This document shows positions 1 through 8,755 of a stretch of 64,000 nt of DNA, one piece after another; positions within the stretch are counted from its first letter, which is position 1, and every line of letters starts with the position of its first letter. The position numbers and the translations under genes are program-made. Origin of the DNA: JAJPKK01 sp963844635 (GTDB taxonomy: Bacteria > Pseudomonadota > Alphaproteobacteria > Rhizobiales > Xanthobacteraceae). The notes under the pieces were generated by a model. It was not told the origin of the DNA. It saw nothing but the letters and a program-made list of their open reading frames with translations, and did no database searches. The stretch is from assembly GCA_963844635.1 (NCBI GenBank), contig CAWJPD010000003.1:806001-870000 (forward strand), given 5' to 3'.

Positions 1-83
1 TTGGGATTATTGGGCGATGCGGCTCGCGCAAAAGGAAGCTGTGGCGACGGCGGCGCAAGGCCGGTAGGCGCTATCGACTTGAA

Positions 84-587
84 TCAAAGCGGCCGTTCGA
101 TCATTGCGGCCACTTCGCGCTCTTCTTCGGCAGTCAGCGGCACCACCTTCGGGCGCGACCGGCGCTGCCGCCAGATCGCAGTTAACATCGCAATCGCGCC
201 TGCGAACAAAGCCGCGAGCGGGGTGATCCACAGCAGCGCTGTATGCCAGGCGAAACGCGGCTTCAACAGCACGAACTCGCCGTAGCGATCGACCAGAAAG
301 TTCACCACCTGGGCATTGCTGTCGCCGGCGGTCAGCCGCTCGCGCACCAGCAGGCGCAGGTCGCGCGCCAAAGGCGCCTCGGAATCATCGATCGACTGGT
401 TCTGGCAGACCATGCAGCGCAGGTCGCGCGACAACGCGCGTGCCCGCGCCTCAAGGACGGGATCCTTCAGCATCTCGTCCGGCTGGACCGCGATCGCTGG
501 ATGAATTGCGCCGATCGCAACAACCACCGCGATGGTCCGGAGCGCCGCGCGAATGCCGGCTCTTTTTGCGACCAGCGCCAACACCAT
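84..587 (-). CDS. ccmH: Cytochrome c maturation protein CcmH (CycL)
   Basis: Predicted 167-residue thiol-disulfide protein of the c-type cytochrome maturation pathway. It keeps the apocytochrome CxxCH cysteines reduced for haem ligation by CcmF. An N-terminal hydrophobic segment (about residues 13-32) is followed by the CcmH signature CMVCQNQSI (redox CxxC near residues 58-61), the three-helix domain, and a second membrane segment near residues 116-138 before a basic tail. The start is fixed by overlap with ccmF: the ATG at 587 shares bases with the ccmF TGA (ATGA), implying translational coupling. Length is normal for the short rhizobial form. Nothing recognisable lies downstream in bases 1-83. 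Confidence 0.95.
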   Translation of the reverse strand: MVLALVAKRAGIRAALRTIAVVVAIGAIHPAIAVQPDEMLKDPVLEARARALSRDLRCMVCQNQSIDDSEAPLARDLRLLVRERLTAGDSNAQVVNFLVDRYGEFVLLKPRFAWHTALLWITPLAALFAGAIAMLTAIWRQRRSRPKVVPLTAEEEREVAAMIERPL

Positions 588-2575
588 CACTCCGCCGGGA
601 CCAGCGTCGGCTTGACCCTCGCCGGCTTGGGCGCTCCGACGCGCAAGCGCCGGTCCGACAGCGAGAAAGCCCCACCGATGAACATGACCACGCAACCCAG
701 CCAGATCAGCAACACCAGCGGCTTGTAATAAATGCGAACGGCGAGCGAACCGTCTGGGTTGAGGTCCCCGACGGAGATGTAGAGTTGGCTGACGCCGCGC
801 GCCATCAGCGCCGACTCGGTCGTCACCGCGCCACGCGCGGTAAAGGTGCGCTTGGACGGCTCCATCACGCCGATGGTGTCGCCGTGACGGCGCACGACGA
901 AGACCGCGGCCAACTCGGAATAGTTCGGCCCGGTGCGATTCACCGTGCGGTCGAAAGTCACGTCGTAGTTGTGGATCGCGATCTTTTCCCCGGGCTTGAC
1001 CGCGACGATGCGCTCGGCTCCCCATTGGGTCTCGCCGACGATGCCAAGCAGCGTGATGCCGAGACCCAGATGGGCAAATGCGGTGCCCCATGCCGAACGC
1101 GGCAGTCCGGTGGCGCGGCGCGCCACGATCGTCAACGGCATGCGCAGCAACCCGGTGCGCTCGGCGAGATCGGTGATCGCGCCCGCGATGACGAAGAGGG
1201 CGAGGCCCACGCCCAACGGCGCGAGCAAGGGGCGGCCTTCGAATACGAAGGTGGCGACGAGCCCGATCAGGGCCACCGCAAAGGCGCCGGCAAGGCGTTG
1301 CGTGACGCCGGCAAGATCGCCGCGTTTCCAGGCAAGCAGCGGCCCGAACGGGACGGCGATCAGCAGCGCGGCGAACAGCGGCCCGAAGGTCACGTTGAAA
1401 AACGGGGCGCCGACGGAAATCTTTTCGCCCGTCAGCGCTTCCAGCGCCAGCGGATAGAGCGTGCCGACAAAGACGGTTGCACAGGCCGTGCTCAGCAGAA
1501 GGTTATTGAGCACCAGCGCGCCCTCGCGCGAGACCGGCGCAAAGAGGCCGCCATGGCGCAGCATCGGGGACCGCCAAGCGAAGATTCCGAAACCGCCGCC
1601 GATGAACAGCACCAGGATCGCGAGGATGAACACGCCACGCAACGGATCGGAGGCGAAGGCGTGGACCGAAGTGAGGACGCCCGAACGGACCAGGAAGGTG
1701 CCGATCAGCGACAGCGAAAAGGTGAGGATCGACAGGAGGATGGTCCAAATCTTTAGCGCTTCGCGCTTTTCCATCACCGCGGCGGAATGCAAAAGCGCGG
1801 TGCCGACCAGCCACGGCATCAGCGAGGCGTTTTCAACCGGGTCCCAAAACCACCAGCCGCCCCAGCCAAGCTCGTAATAGGCCCAATAAGATCCCATTGC
1901 GATCCCGAGCGTCAGGCACATCCATGCCGCAAGCAGCCACGGCCGCACCCACCGGGCCCAGGCGGCATCGATGCGGCCTTCGATGAGGGCGGCGATGGCG
2001 AATGAAAATGAGATCGAAAAACCGACATAGCCGAGATAGAGCAGCGGCGGATGGATGGCGAGGCCGAGGTCCTGGAGCACCGGGTTGAGATCACGGCCCT
2101 CGAACGGCGCCTGCGCAAAACGCAGGAACGGGTTCGATGTCATCAGGATGAAGAGATAAAATGCCGAGGCGATCCACGCCTGGACAGCGAGCACCGTCGC
2201 CTTGAGCGAGCGCGGAATATTGTTGCCGAAGGCTGCGACCAACGCCCCGAACAGCGCGAGGATGAACACCCACAGCAGCATGGAGCCTTCATGATTGCCC
2301 CAAGTGCTGGTGAATTTGTAGATCAGCGGCATTGCCGAGTGGGAATTCTCGAAGACGTTGCGCACCGAGAAATCGGAGGTGACGTAGCACGACACCAACA
2401 TGGCGAAGGCGAGCGCGACAAAGCCGAATTGCGCGAGTGCCGCCGGTTCGGCGACCGCCATCAGCGAGGCGTCGCGGGTACGGGCCCCGAGCAGCGGAAC
2501 GAATGACTGGATGAGTGCGAGAGCAAGCGCCAGCACGAGCGCATAATGGCCGACTTCTGCAATCATGAGCCGCAA
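587..2575 (-). CDS. ccmF: Haem lyase CcmF (CycK)
   Basis: Predicted 662-residue polytopic inner-membrane subunit of the cytochrome c haem ligation complex, acting with CcmH and CcmI. The tryptophan-rich WWD domain is present (WGGWWFWDPVENASLMPWL, about residues 230-250), as are multiple membrane segments and conserved periplasmic histidines. Full length for the family. It overlaps ccmH by 4 bp. It is separated from ccmE by about 275 bp carrying a degenerate repeat, so it may have its own promoter or depend on read-through. Confidence 0.97.
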   Translation of the reverse strand: MRLMIAEVGHYALVLALALALIQSFVPLLGARTRDASLMAVAEPAALAQFGFVALAFAMLVSCYVTSDFSVRNVFENSHSAMPLIYKFTSTWGNHEGSMLLWVFILALFGALVAAFGNNIPRSLKATVLAVQAWIASAFYLFILMTSNPFLRFAQAPFEGRDLNPVLQDLGLAIHPPLLYLGYVGFSISFSFAIAALIEGRIDAAWARWVRPWLLAAWMCLTLGIAMGSYWAYYELGWGGWWFWDPVENASLMPWLVGTALLHSAAVMEKREALKIWTILLSILTFSLSLIGTFLVRSGVLTSVHAFASDPLRGVFILAILVLFIGGGFGIFAWRSPMLRHGGLFAPVSREGALVLNNLLLSTACATVFVGTLYPLALEALTGEKISVGAPFFNVTFGPLFAALLIAVPFGPLLAWKRGDLAGVTQRLAGAFAVALIGLVATFVFEGRPLLAPLGVGLALFVIAGAITDLAERTGLLRMPLTIVARRATGLPRSAWGTAFAHLGLGITLLGIVGETQWGAERIVAVKPGEKIAIHNYDVTFDRTVNRTGPNYSELAAVFVVRRHGDTIGVMEPSKRTFTARGAVTTESALMARGVSQLYISVGDLNPDGSLAVRIYYKPLVLLIWLGCVVMFIGGAFSLSDRRLRVGAPKPARVKPTLVPAE

Positions 2576-2609
2576 CCTTTCATGCCGCGTTGCTTAGAGA
2601 TAGTGGGTA

Positions 2610-2761
2610 CCGATCATATCGAAGCGCCGCCTGTAGGGTGGGAAAATCGCGCGCCGCCCCCCTTCCATCGGCCCGAGCCTTAGTTGCGATTTTGCCCACG
2701 AGATCGGCCATTTTTCACAGCTCCGACCGCGTGGGCACCGCGCCTATGTATTGTACAAGTG
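2610..2761 (-). repeat. Interspersed repeat family C, copy 1 (degenerate)
   Basis: About 150 bp between ccmF and ccmE. Read on the minus strand it matches 39751-39916 (plus) and, partly, 61395-61470 (minus). Shared blocks include CACTTGTACAA, a segment reading MADxVGKIAT, and an end GGCGCTTCGATATGA followed by GGAATCCGC or a variant. A frame change relative to copy 2 suggests a decayed coding fragment or mobile-element remnant. It splits an otherwise compact ccm operon. Confidence 0.6.
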
Positions 2762-2850
2762 GCATCGCTGCTTAGGCGCGTTGCCTACCAGCAAGTGATG
2801 GCCCCCACTTTCGTGAAATGATCCGCGATCCCTACAGGCGCCCGCGCATG

Positions 2851-3312
2851 TCACCGTTGCGCCGTGCCCTGGTTCGCGTATTCCTCCTTCCAATGCCCCT
2901 GCTTTTTGAGGGCGTCGGCGACCTCCTTGGGCATGTAGTTCTCGTCGTGCTTGGCGAGGATGTTGTCGGCGCGGAACGTACCGCCGCGATCGAGCGATCC
3001 CTCGGCGACGACGCCCTGACCCTCACGGAACAGGTCGGGCAGGATGCCCTGATAGGTCACCGGGATCGCCTGGTTGCCGTCGGTTACCTCAAACTTGATG
3101 GCGAGATTGTCGCCGCGAACGAGACTGCCGGGGGCGACGAGGCCGCCGAGCCGGATGCGGGCGCCGGGCGCGACGTGCTTTTCCACGATATCGCTCGGTG
3201 AATTGAAGAACACGATGGAGTTGCGCATCGCGAACAGCACCATCAGGACGGCAACGCCAAGCACGCAGACGCCGCCGGCGATCATCCCCAAGCGTCGCTG
3301 CTTGCGGGTCAT
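2851..3312 (-). CDS. ccmE: Haem chaperone CcmE (CycJ)
   Basis: Predicted 153-residue periplasmic haem chaperone anchored by one N-terminal membrane helix (about residues 8-28). The covalent haem-binding motif HDENYMP is present (His near residue 126), on the expected OB-fold beta-barrel domain. CcmE receives haem from CcmC and passes it to CcmF. It starts 9 bp downstream of the ccmI stop and is probably cotranscribed with it. Confidence 0.97.
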   Translation of the reverse strand: MTRKQRRLGMIAGGVCVLGVAVLMVLFAMRNSIVFFNSPSDIVEKHVAPGARIRLGGLVAPGSLVRGDNLAIKFEVTDGNQAIPVTYQGILPDLFREGQGVVAEGSLDRGGTFRADNILAKHDENYMPKEVADALKKQGHWKEEYANQGTAQR

Positions 3313-3321
3313 TGCGTTCTC

Positions 3322-4428
3322 CTACCCCTCGATGCCAAGCGCCTTGATGCCCTCGTCGAGCTGGCGCAGCTTTTCCGGCTCGTGAGCGAGCGCGCCGCGC
3401 GCTGCGCCGATGGCCGTCTTTGCAGTATCACGCTCGTCAAGCACCATATAGGCGCGCAATAGCCGCAGCCACCCCTCCACGTCGGACCCGTCATCGTGCA
3501 GCCGGTTCGCCAGACGCTGCACCATGCTGCGGACGAATTGGATTCGCTGCTCGGGCGGCAAGTCGGCGGCGGCCGCCACATCCTCCGGCCGCGGCTCCGG
3601 TACTGCCGTCCCTTCCACGCGGGCCAGCGACTGGCGCACAATGCCGATCCAGGGCGCGTCAGGGGGCGCCTTGCCGATCAGCTCACGCCAGCGGCGCGCT
3701 GCTTCGTCGAGCTTGCCGTCCTGCTCCGCAGCCAAACCGAGATAGAACATGGCCTTCGGATTGTCGGCCTCGGCGGTCGCTGCCCGATCGAAGGCGGCCT
3801 TGGCCTCGACCGTGATCACGCCGCCAGCCGCTGCCGTCAATGCTTCCCCGAGGTCGACTTCGCGATTGGCGGTGGGGCCGAGAAGGCGCAGCGCGTTGCG
3901 GCGCGCCTTCACCGCATCGTCGTAGCGATCAAGCTTCATGTAGACCGGGGCGATGATTTCCCAGCCCCGCCCGTCGCCGGGCTCTTCTTCAAGGTGTTGC
4001 TCGATTTTGGCGATCAGGGCGCCGATCGGGGCGTTTTGGTTGTCGCCACCGGTCCGGCTCGCAAACGGCTGACCGGGCAGATCGGGCGAGCCCAGCAGGC
4101 CGTAAAGCGAGACGGCGACGACCGGGACGACCACCCCGGCCGCCGCTAAGGCGGTCAACCGGCGGCGCCGGCTCGATCCCGCCTCCGCGGCCCCCTTGCC
4201 GGCGTGCGCAGCCGCCAGAAGCCGGCGCGAGACTTCGACCCGTGCGGCCTCGAACTCGTCGTTCCCGATGCGGCCGTCGGCGCGGTCGCGTTCGATTTCT
4301 TCGAGCTGGTCCCGATAGACGGCAAGGTCGTTGGAGCCCGCAGCGAGCGCGCGCGGCCCTCGGAGCGGCCAAATCACGGCGCCCAGCGCCGCCACGGTCA
4401 TCAGCGCAAAAATCCAAAGCAGCGTCAT
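3322..4428 (-). CDS. ccmI: Cytochrome c maturation protein CcmI (CycH)
   Basis: Predicted 368-residue apocytochrome c chaperone. It has an N-terminal membrane helix (residues 1-22), a cytoplasmic loop rich in charged residues, a second membrane helix near 95-112, and a periplasmic TPR-like region that binds apocytochrome C-termini. The opening (MTLLWIFALMTVAALG, then a YRDQLEEIERD segment) is typical of CcmI. First gene of the minus-strand ccm cluster; ccmE follows closely. The roughly 220 bp upstream to the sensor kinase gene holds no recognisable feature. Confidence 0.93.
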   Translation of the reverse strand: MTLLWIFALMTVAALGAVIWPLRGPRALAAGSNDLAVYRDQLEEIERDRADGRIGNDEFEAARVEVSRRLLAAAHAGKGAAEAGSSRRRRLTALAAAGVVVPVVAVSLYGLLGSPDLPGQPFASRTGGDNQNAPIGALIAKIEQHLEEEPGDGRGWEIIAPVYMKLDRYDDAVKARRNALRLLGPTANREVDLGEALTAAAGGVITVEAKAAFDRAATAEADNPKAMFYLGLAAEQDGKLDEAARRWRELIGKAPPDAPWIGIVRQSLARVEGTAVPEPRPEDVAAAADLPPEQRIQFVRSMVQRLANRLHDDGSDVEGWLRLLRAYMVLDERDTAKTAIGAARGALAHEPEKLRQLDEGIKALGIEG

Positions 4429-4648
4429 TAGGCGAGGTCGTCCGATCCCAAACAGGCGTTACAACACAGCCCAAGGCGGCGCCGCAATGCCAAAAAAACA
4501 ATCCGGCCGCCGCCGCCCGACCGGCTTCGGCGTGCCCCAGCCATCTCTTAATGGCTCGCGCCCACCATAACGGAATTCGTCGATTTGCGGTCGCGACCGA
4601 CTGTCGCCGCTTACGCAAGTGGCCGAGGCAAGATGGCCGCCGAAGATT

Positions 4649-6046
4649 TCAGGCGGGAATGACGGCCGGCAGCCGCAGTTCGGCGCGCAGGCCCCCGATC
4701 GGGGCGCTGTCGAGCTGAAGGCTTCCCCCGTAAAGCGCCGCAAGTTCCTGTACGATCGAGAGGCCGAGGCCGGATCCCGGCTTGGTGTCGTCGAGCCGGC
4801 TCCCGCGGCGCGCCACCTGATCGCGCTGTTCGGGACTGAGGCCCGGGCCGTCATCATCGACGGTGAGCCGCAACATGGGCAGACCGGCCGGCGGACGCTG
4901 GGCGATGGCTTCGACGCTGACCCGCATCTTCGCCCATTTGCAGGCGTTGTCGACGAGGTTGCCGACCATTTCCTCAAGGTCCTGGCGCTCGCCGTGAAAG
5001 CGCAGATCCTCCGCGGCCTCGATCGCGATCGCGATGCCGCGCTGCTGATAAATCTTTTCCATGGTTCGGGTCAGCGCCGTGACCACCGGGGCCACTTCGG
5101 TGACGCTGCCGACCACCTTGAGCCGGGCGGCGAGGCGCGCCCGTTCGAGGTGCCGGGTCACTTGGTCGAGCATGATGTGCGCCTGCTCGATGACCTTGGC
5201 CGCGAGCGGGTCGTCGGGCCGACTGGCCGCTTCATTGAGCACGACCGAAAGCGGCGTTTTCAGCGCATGGGCCAGATTGCCGACATGGGTCCGCGCGCGC
5301 TCGACGATGTCGCGATTGGCCTCGAGCAAGGCATTGGTTTCGCGCGCCAGCGGCGCGATTTCCTCCGGGAACTGGCCTTCCAGGCGTTCCGCGGTGCCGG
5401 CCCGGATGGCGGCGAGCGATTTCGAAATCCGCTTGAGCGGCGCGAGGCCGAATCGCACCTGGAACATGGTGATGAGGAGCAGCACCACCGCGAGCATGCC
5501 GAACGTCAACAGCAGCGCGCGGTCGAAGCTGCGCATCTCCTCCTCGATTTCCTGGGCATCGCCGGCAACGACGAACAGGTAGCGGCCATCCTCGCCGAGA
5601 TCGACCATGCGCTCGAGCATGCGCAGCCGCTGGTCCTCGGGGCCGATCGCGTAACCGCTCCGGGTACCGTCGACATTCACGGCGGCCTTGCTGCCGAGAC
5701 GAGGCAGCGGATTGTCCCACAGCGAGCGCGACGAGCGCAGCTCCGGCTGCGATTGACCGAGCATTGCCACCTGCCAGTACCAGCCCGACAGCGGCAGGTC
5801 GAACAGCGGCTCGCCAAGGCTCGAACCGTTGCGGTCCGCCGACTGCTCCGGCGCGGCCACATCCGCCACCAGGGTCTGCAGATAGACGCCGAGCCGGCGG
5901 TCGAACGAGCGCTCGACGGCATTGCGATAGATCGACGACAGGATGATGCCGGTGACCGCGAGGATGACCACCGTCCATGCCGTGGCCGACAGAAACAGGC
6001 GGATCGCGAGCGAGTTAGTACGCGGAATCACAGAAGAATGATCCAT
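4649..6046 (-). CDS. feuQ: Two-component sensor histidine kinase, FeuQ/PhoQ-like
   Basis: Predicted 465-residue membrane histidine kinase. It has a membrane helix at about residues 17-40, a periplasmic sensor region of about 145 residues, a second helix near 180-200, a HAMP-like linker, an H-box (HALKTPLSVV, His near residue 257), an N-box (VDNACKWA), a DDDGPGL box and a G-box (GSGLGLS). Partner of the response regulator encoded just upstream. Adjacency to cycHJKL-type genes matches the rhizobial feuPQ neighbourhood, so the symbol is inferred from context and architecture. The actual stimulus cannot be read from sequence. A repeat copy separates kinase and regulator genes. Confidence 0.8.
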   Translation of the reverse strand: MDHSSVIPRTNSLAIRLFLSATAWTVVILAVTGIILSSIYRNAVERSFDRRLGVYLQTLVADVAAPEQSADRNGSSLGEPLFDLPLSGWYWQVAMLGQSQPELRSSRSLWDNPLPRLGSKAAVNVDGTRSGYAIGPEDQRLRMLERMVDLGEDGRYLFVVAGDAQEIEEEMRSFDRALLLTFGMLAVVLLLITMFQVRFGLAPLKRISKSLAAIRAGTAERLEGQFPEEIAPLARETNALLEANRDIVERARTHVGNLAHALKTPLSVVLNEAASRPDDPLAAKVIEQAHIMLDQVTRHLERARLAARLKVVGSVTEVAPVVTALTRTMEKIYQQRGIAIAIEAAEDLRFHGERQDLEEMVGNLVDNACKWAKMRVSVEAIAQRPPAGLPMLRLTVDDDGPGLSPEQRDQVARRGSRLDDTKPGSGLGLSIVQELAALYGGSLQLDSAPIGGLRAELRLPAVIPA

Positions 6047-6108
6047 CGAGGGATGCCCCCCTCACCCGGTCGGGCCTTTCGCCTCACTGATCTCTGAAAG
6101 TGGGAATT

Positions 6109-6253
6109 AGAGCAGGATGCGTTCACCTTGAATTGCCTCCCGCTCGGTTCTCTTTTGCGCATCCGTCGCGGACTGGCGCTCGACGACGGATGCGTTGATG
6201 ATTTGCGCATGATCTTGTCCGAAAAGTCTGCAACTTTACGGGATCATGCGCTA
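6109..6253. repeat. Interspersed palindromic repeat family A, copy 1 (with nested hairpin)
   Basis: Member of a 12-copy family whose core reads TTGCAGACTTTTCGGACA with GATCATGCGCAAAATCA, ending in a CCCGCTC/GAGCGGG block. This copy carries an extra roughly 40-bp insert with arms GCATCCGTCG and CGACGGATGC (6159-6194), shared only with copy 2. Its edge supplies the TAG stop codon of the response regulator gene. Confidence 0.85.
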
Positions 6254-6922
6254 GCGCGCATCGGCTGGAGGCGTCAGCAGGTAGCCGAGGCCGCGCACGG
6301 TCTGAATGATCTCGACCCCGAGCTTCTTGCGTACGCGCCCGATGAACACCTCGATTGTATTGGAATCGCGATCGAAATCCTGGTCGTAAAGGTGCTCGAC
6401 CAGCTCGGTCCGCGACACCACCCGGCCGGCATGGTGCATGAGGTAGGACAAGAGCCGGTACTCGTGCGAGGTGAGCTTGACGGGCGTGCCATCGACCGTA
6501 ACCCGGCCGGTGCGGCTGTCGAGTCGGACAGGGCCGCATAAAAATTCGCTCTTGGCGTGGCCGACCGAGCGCCGCAGCAGCGCCCGGATGCGTGCCAGCA
6601 CCTCTTCGAGGTGGAAAGGTTTTGCGACGTAATCATCGGCGCCGGCGTCAAAGCCCTGGACCTTGTCGCTCCAGCGGTCGCGCGCCGTCAAGAGCAGCAC
6701 CGGCATCGCGCGGCCGGCCCGGCGCCACGACTCCAGAACGGAAATCCCGTCCATCTTCGGCAGCCCGATGTCGAGGATCACGGCATCATACGGCTCGGTC
6801 TCGCCGAGATAGTGGCCTTCCTCCCCGTCAAAGGCGCGATCCACCACGTAGCCGGCATCGGTCAGCGAGGTGGCAAGCTGCCGGTTGAGATCGGGATCAT
6901 CCTCAATGACGAGGAGGCGCAT
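6251..6922 (-). CDS. feuP: OmpR-family response regulator, FeuP/PhoP-like
   Basis: Predicted 223-residue DNA-binding response regulator. The receiver domain (residues 1-115) has the acidic pair EDD, the phospho-acceptor Asp in LDIGLPKMDG (near residue 51), and the KPFH lysine. The winged-helix domain (about 125-218) has the SNTIEVFIGRVRKKL recognition region. The start at 6922 is preceded by GGGAG; longer upstream starts would add an unrelated basic leader. Its stop codon TAG lies within a repeat element that separates it from the kinase gene. Expected to control its partner's regulon; FeuP is known in rhizobia for cyclic glucan export and envelope functions. Confidence 0.85.
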   Translation of the reverse strand: MRLLVIEDDPDLNRQLATSLTDAGYVVDRAFDGEEGHYLGETEPYDAVILDIGLPKMDGISVLESWRRAGRAMPVLLLTARDRWSDKVQGFDAGADDYVAKPFHLEEVLARIRALLRRSVGHAKSEFLCGPVRLDSRTGRVTVDGTPVKLTSHEYRLLSYLMHHAGRVVSRTELVEHLYDQDFDRDSNTIEVFIGRVRKKLGVEIIQTVRGLGYLLTPPADAR

Positions 6923-7034
6923 TTTTTTGTTCTCCCAGCGTGAGTCACGAGGGCCGCACGCGCGCCGCGTAACGCCGTTCGTTCCTCCACAGCGTATTGC
7001 GTCCTTTGATCCTAACGCTTCATCTCTTTCTGTT

Positions 7035-7230
7035 GTAATGCCCCGCTTCAAGCGGGGCATCCAGTAACCCATTGAGGGGCATTGGAAACACGAGCTTCGA
7101 ATGACACCCGGTGGTTACTGGATCGCCCGGTCAAGGGACACCCCATCGTTTGGCCGCCTTAGCAAGTCGTGTCCTTCTCCACTTCGTCAAGCGGCCAAAC
7201 GATGGGGACCCCGCCAGCCGGGCGATGACA
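7035..7230. repeat. Interspersed repeat family B, copy 1 (with nested hairpin)
   Basis: Contains ATGCCCCGCTTCAAGCGGGG, a GGTTACTGGATCGCCCGG block and a closing GCCGGGCGATGAC, shared with copies at 34044-34236 and 39951-40065. Within the CCCGG...CCGGG palindrome sits a roughly 70-bp insert with arms CCCCATCGTTTGGCCGC (7141-) and GCGGCCAAACGATGGGG (-7207). The 39951 copy has this site uninterrupted. Confidence 0.75.
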
Positions 7231-7679
7231 ATTTGAGAGAGCGCAGCGTTGGCAGCAGAGCGGCAGCGCCGCGGCAAACCTAGACCTATATGTGGCATCG
7301 CCAATGCATCGATAACAAGGTGGGTGATGGCGCGCACGTCGCGCTTTGAGCGATTGCAGTAAACCGAGAATCGGAAAGTGGCGCTGTGCGCTCGCTGGCC
7401 GAACGCAGCTTTCCGCGTTCATTGTCGAGATCATCGCGGCCGCGAATTGGCAGCGGCGGGGCCCCTTCGCCGGGAGCCGCAGCCCGGATTGAGCGCTACT
7501 CGGGAGGATAACGCCACGCGGCCACGCGGGCGCGAAATCCGCGATGGGAGAATGGACCAAGCCCGCAGATGCCCGGGTTTTGCTTGCCGCTCAACCCGAG
7601 CTACGACTGAAGCACCGCCCGCGGACGGCGCTCATCCGGCCTACGAGTTTGGCGGCAAGTGAGCCGACTTTGCCCCGCG
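7231..7679. other. Intergenic stretch without recognised gene
   Basis: About 450 bp between the family B repeat and the MBL gene terminus. Short open frames exist on both strands, but none has a ribosome-binding site with recognisable protein features. No tRNA, terminator or regulatory site was recognised. Confidence 0.5.
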
Positions 7680-8591
7680 CTACTTGGCGCCTTTCTGTTC
7701 CACCAGAAGTGCCTTCATCATGGCCTCTTCGACATCCGCCTCGACGGTGCAGCCCGCGGGATCGATGAACGGATTGGGCGCGCCTTCTTTCAGCTTGGCG
7801 TATTTCTCCTGCATGTTGTACTGGGCGCCGTGGTCGCCAAGCAGGATATCGCATGGCAGCGCGCGAACCGTCTTGTAGGCGCGGGTCAACTCATCCTCGA
7901 CCTGGGGAGTGACTGTCGCCGGTGGGCGCAAACTGCAGCCGATCACGACGTTGTAGGTCTTTCCGCCTTCCTGGGCGGTGGTCGTCCATGACGTGCAGCC
8001 CGGTGTGTGGCCAGGGGTGAGGTGGGCGACCAGCGTGGTGCCGCCGAGCGTCACCGAATCTCCGTCATGGATGATGCGGTCGACCGGGTGCTCCTTGCCT
8101 TCCGGCTTCATGGCCTTCAGGAGCGGGACATCTTCGGCCATCGCTACGAACTGCGCTCCGGTCTTCTGCTTGAAGACGGCATCACCCTCCTGATGGTCGC
8201 CATGCGCATGCGTCCCGAGAATGATCTTTACGTCGGAGAGCTTGAAGCCGAGGTCCATGATGGATTTTTCGATCACCGGAGCGTTCCGCTCGTAAGTGGT
8301 GTCGATCAGGATGTCGCCCTGCGGCGTCGTGATCAGGAACGAGCTGAGCGTTCGCGTGCCGACGTAATAGATGTTGCCGATGATCTTATGCGGCGGGAAC
8401 TGGGTCACGCGGTCGGCTTCCGATCCCATGTTGCGGGCAAGGATCGATGCCGGCGTATAGGTCTGGCCTCTCACGGTAACTGCCGGATGATTGGCCGGCG
8501 GCTGCGCCTGTGCCAAAGCCGTCTCCGCGCCGCCGAGCAGCATGGCGCCCGCGGCCGAACATGCAAACAAACTCGAAAGCTTTACGTTCAT
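7680..8591 (-). CDS. Subclass B3-type metallo-beta-lactamase-fold hydrolase, exported
   Basis: Predicted 303-residue zinc hydrolase with a signal peptide (residues 1-27, cleavage after ALA). The zinc motif HAHGDHQEGD sits near residues 126-135 and is followed by the third histidine in HLTPGHTPGCTSW, the arrangement of B3 metallo-beta-lactamases. A later GDH supplies another metal ligand. The start at 8591 is supported by GGAGGG. Activity on beta-lactams cannot be concluded; many environmental B3-like proteins have other substrates. Apparently monocistronic. Confidence 0.82.
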   Translation of the reverse strand: MNVKLSSLFACSAAGAMLLGGAETALAQAQPPANHPAVTVRGQTYTPASILARNMGSEADRVTQFPPHKIIGNIYYVGTRTLSSFLITTPQGDILIDTTYERNAPVIEKSIMDLGFKLSDVKIILGTHAHGDHQEGDAVFKQKTGAQFVAMAEDVPLLKAMKPEGKEHPVDRIIHDGDSVTLGGTTLVAHLTPGHTPGCTSWTTTAQEGGKTYNVVIGCSLRPPATVTPQVEDELTRAYKTVRALPCDILLGDHGAQYNMQEKYAKLKEGAPNPFIDPAGCTVEADVEEAMMKALLVEQKGAK

Positions 8592-8755
8592 CGCACCCTC
8601 CGTGCTTTGGTTCGGCACACACACAAGCTTCGTGTCGCTTGGCCTAGCACAGGCTTTGGGCGCCGCGAAGCCCGCGGGCGCAGCTTGTAAGCGAGGGAAG
8701 ACCCAAGCGCGCGCACGCTGGGGCGGGAACGAACGCTGGCGCAAGCCGGCGCGGC

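Noticed and set aside
440..1756. Plus-strand open frame of 438 codons opposite ccmF/ccmH
   Set aside because: Antisense to two unmistakable ccm genes; highly charged, low-complexity product.
4619..6097. Plus-strand open frame of 492 codons opposite the sensor kinase
   Set aside because: Antisense to a complete histidine kinase with all sequence boxes; composition typical of a shadow frame.
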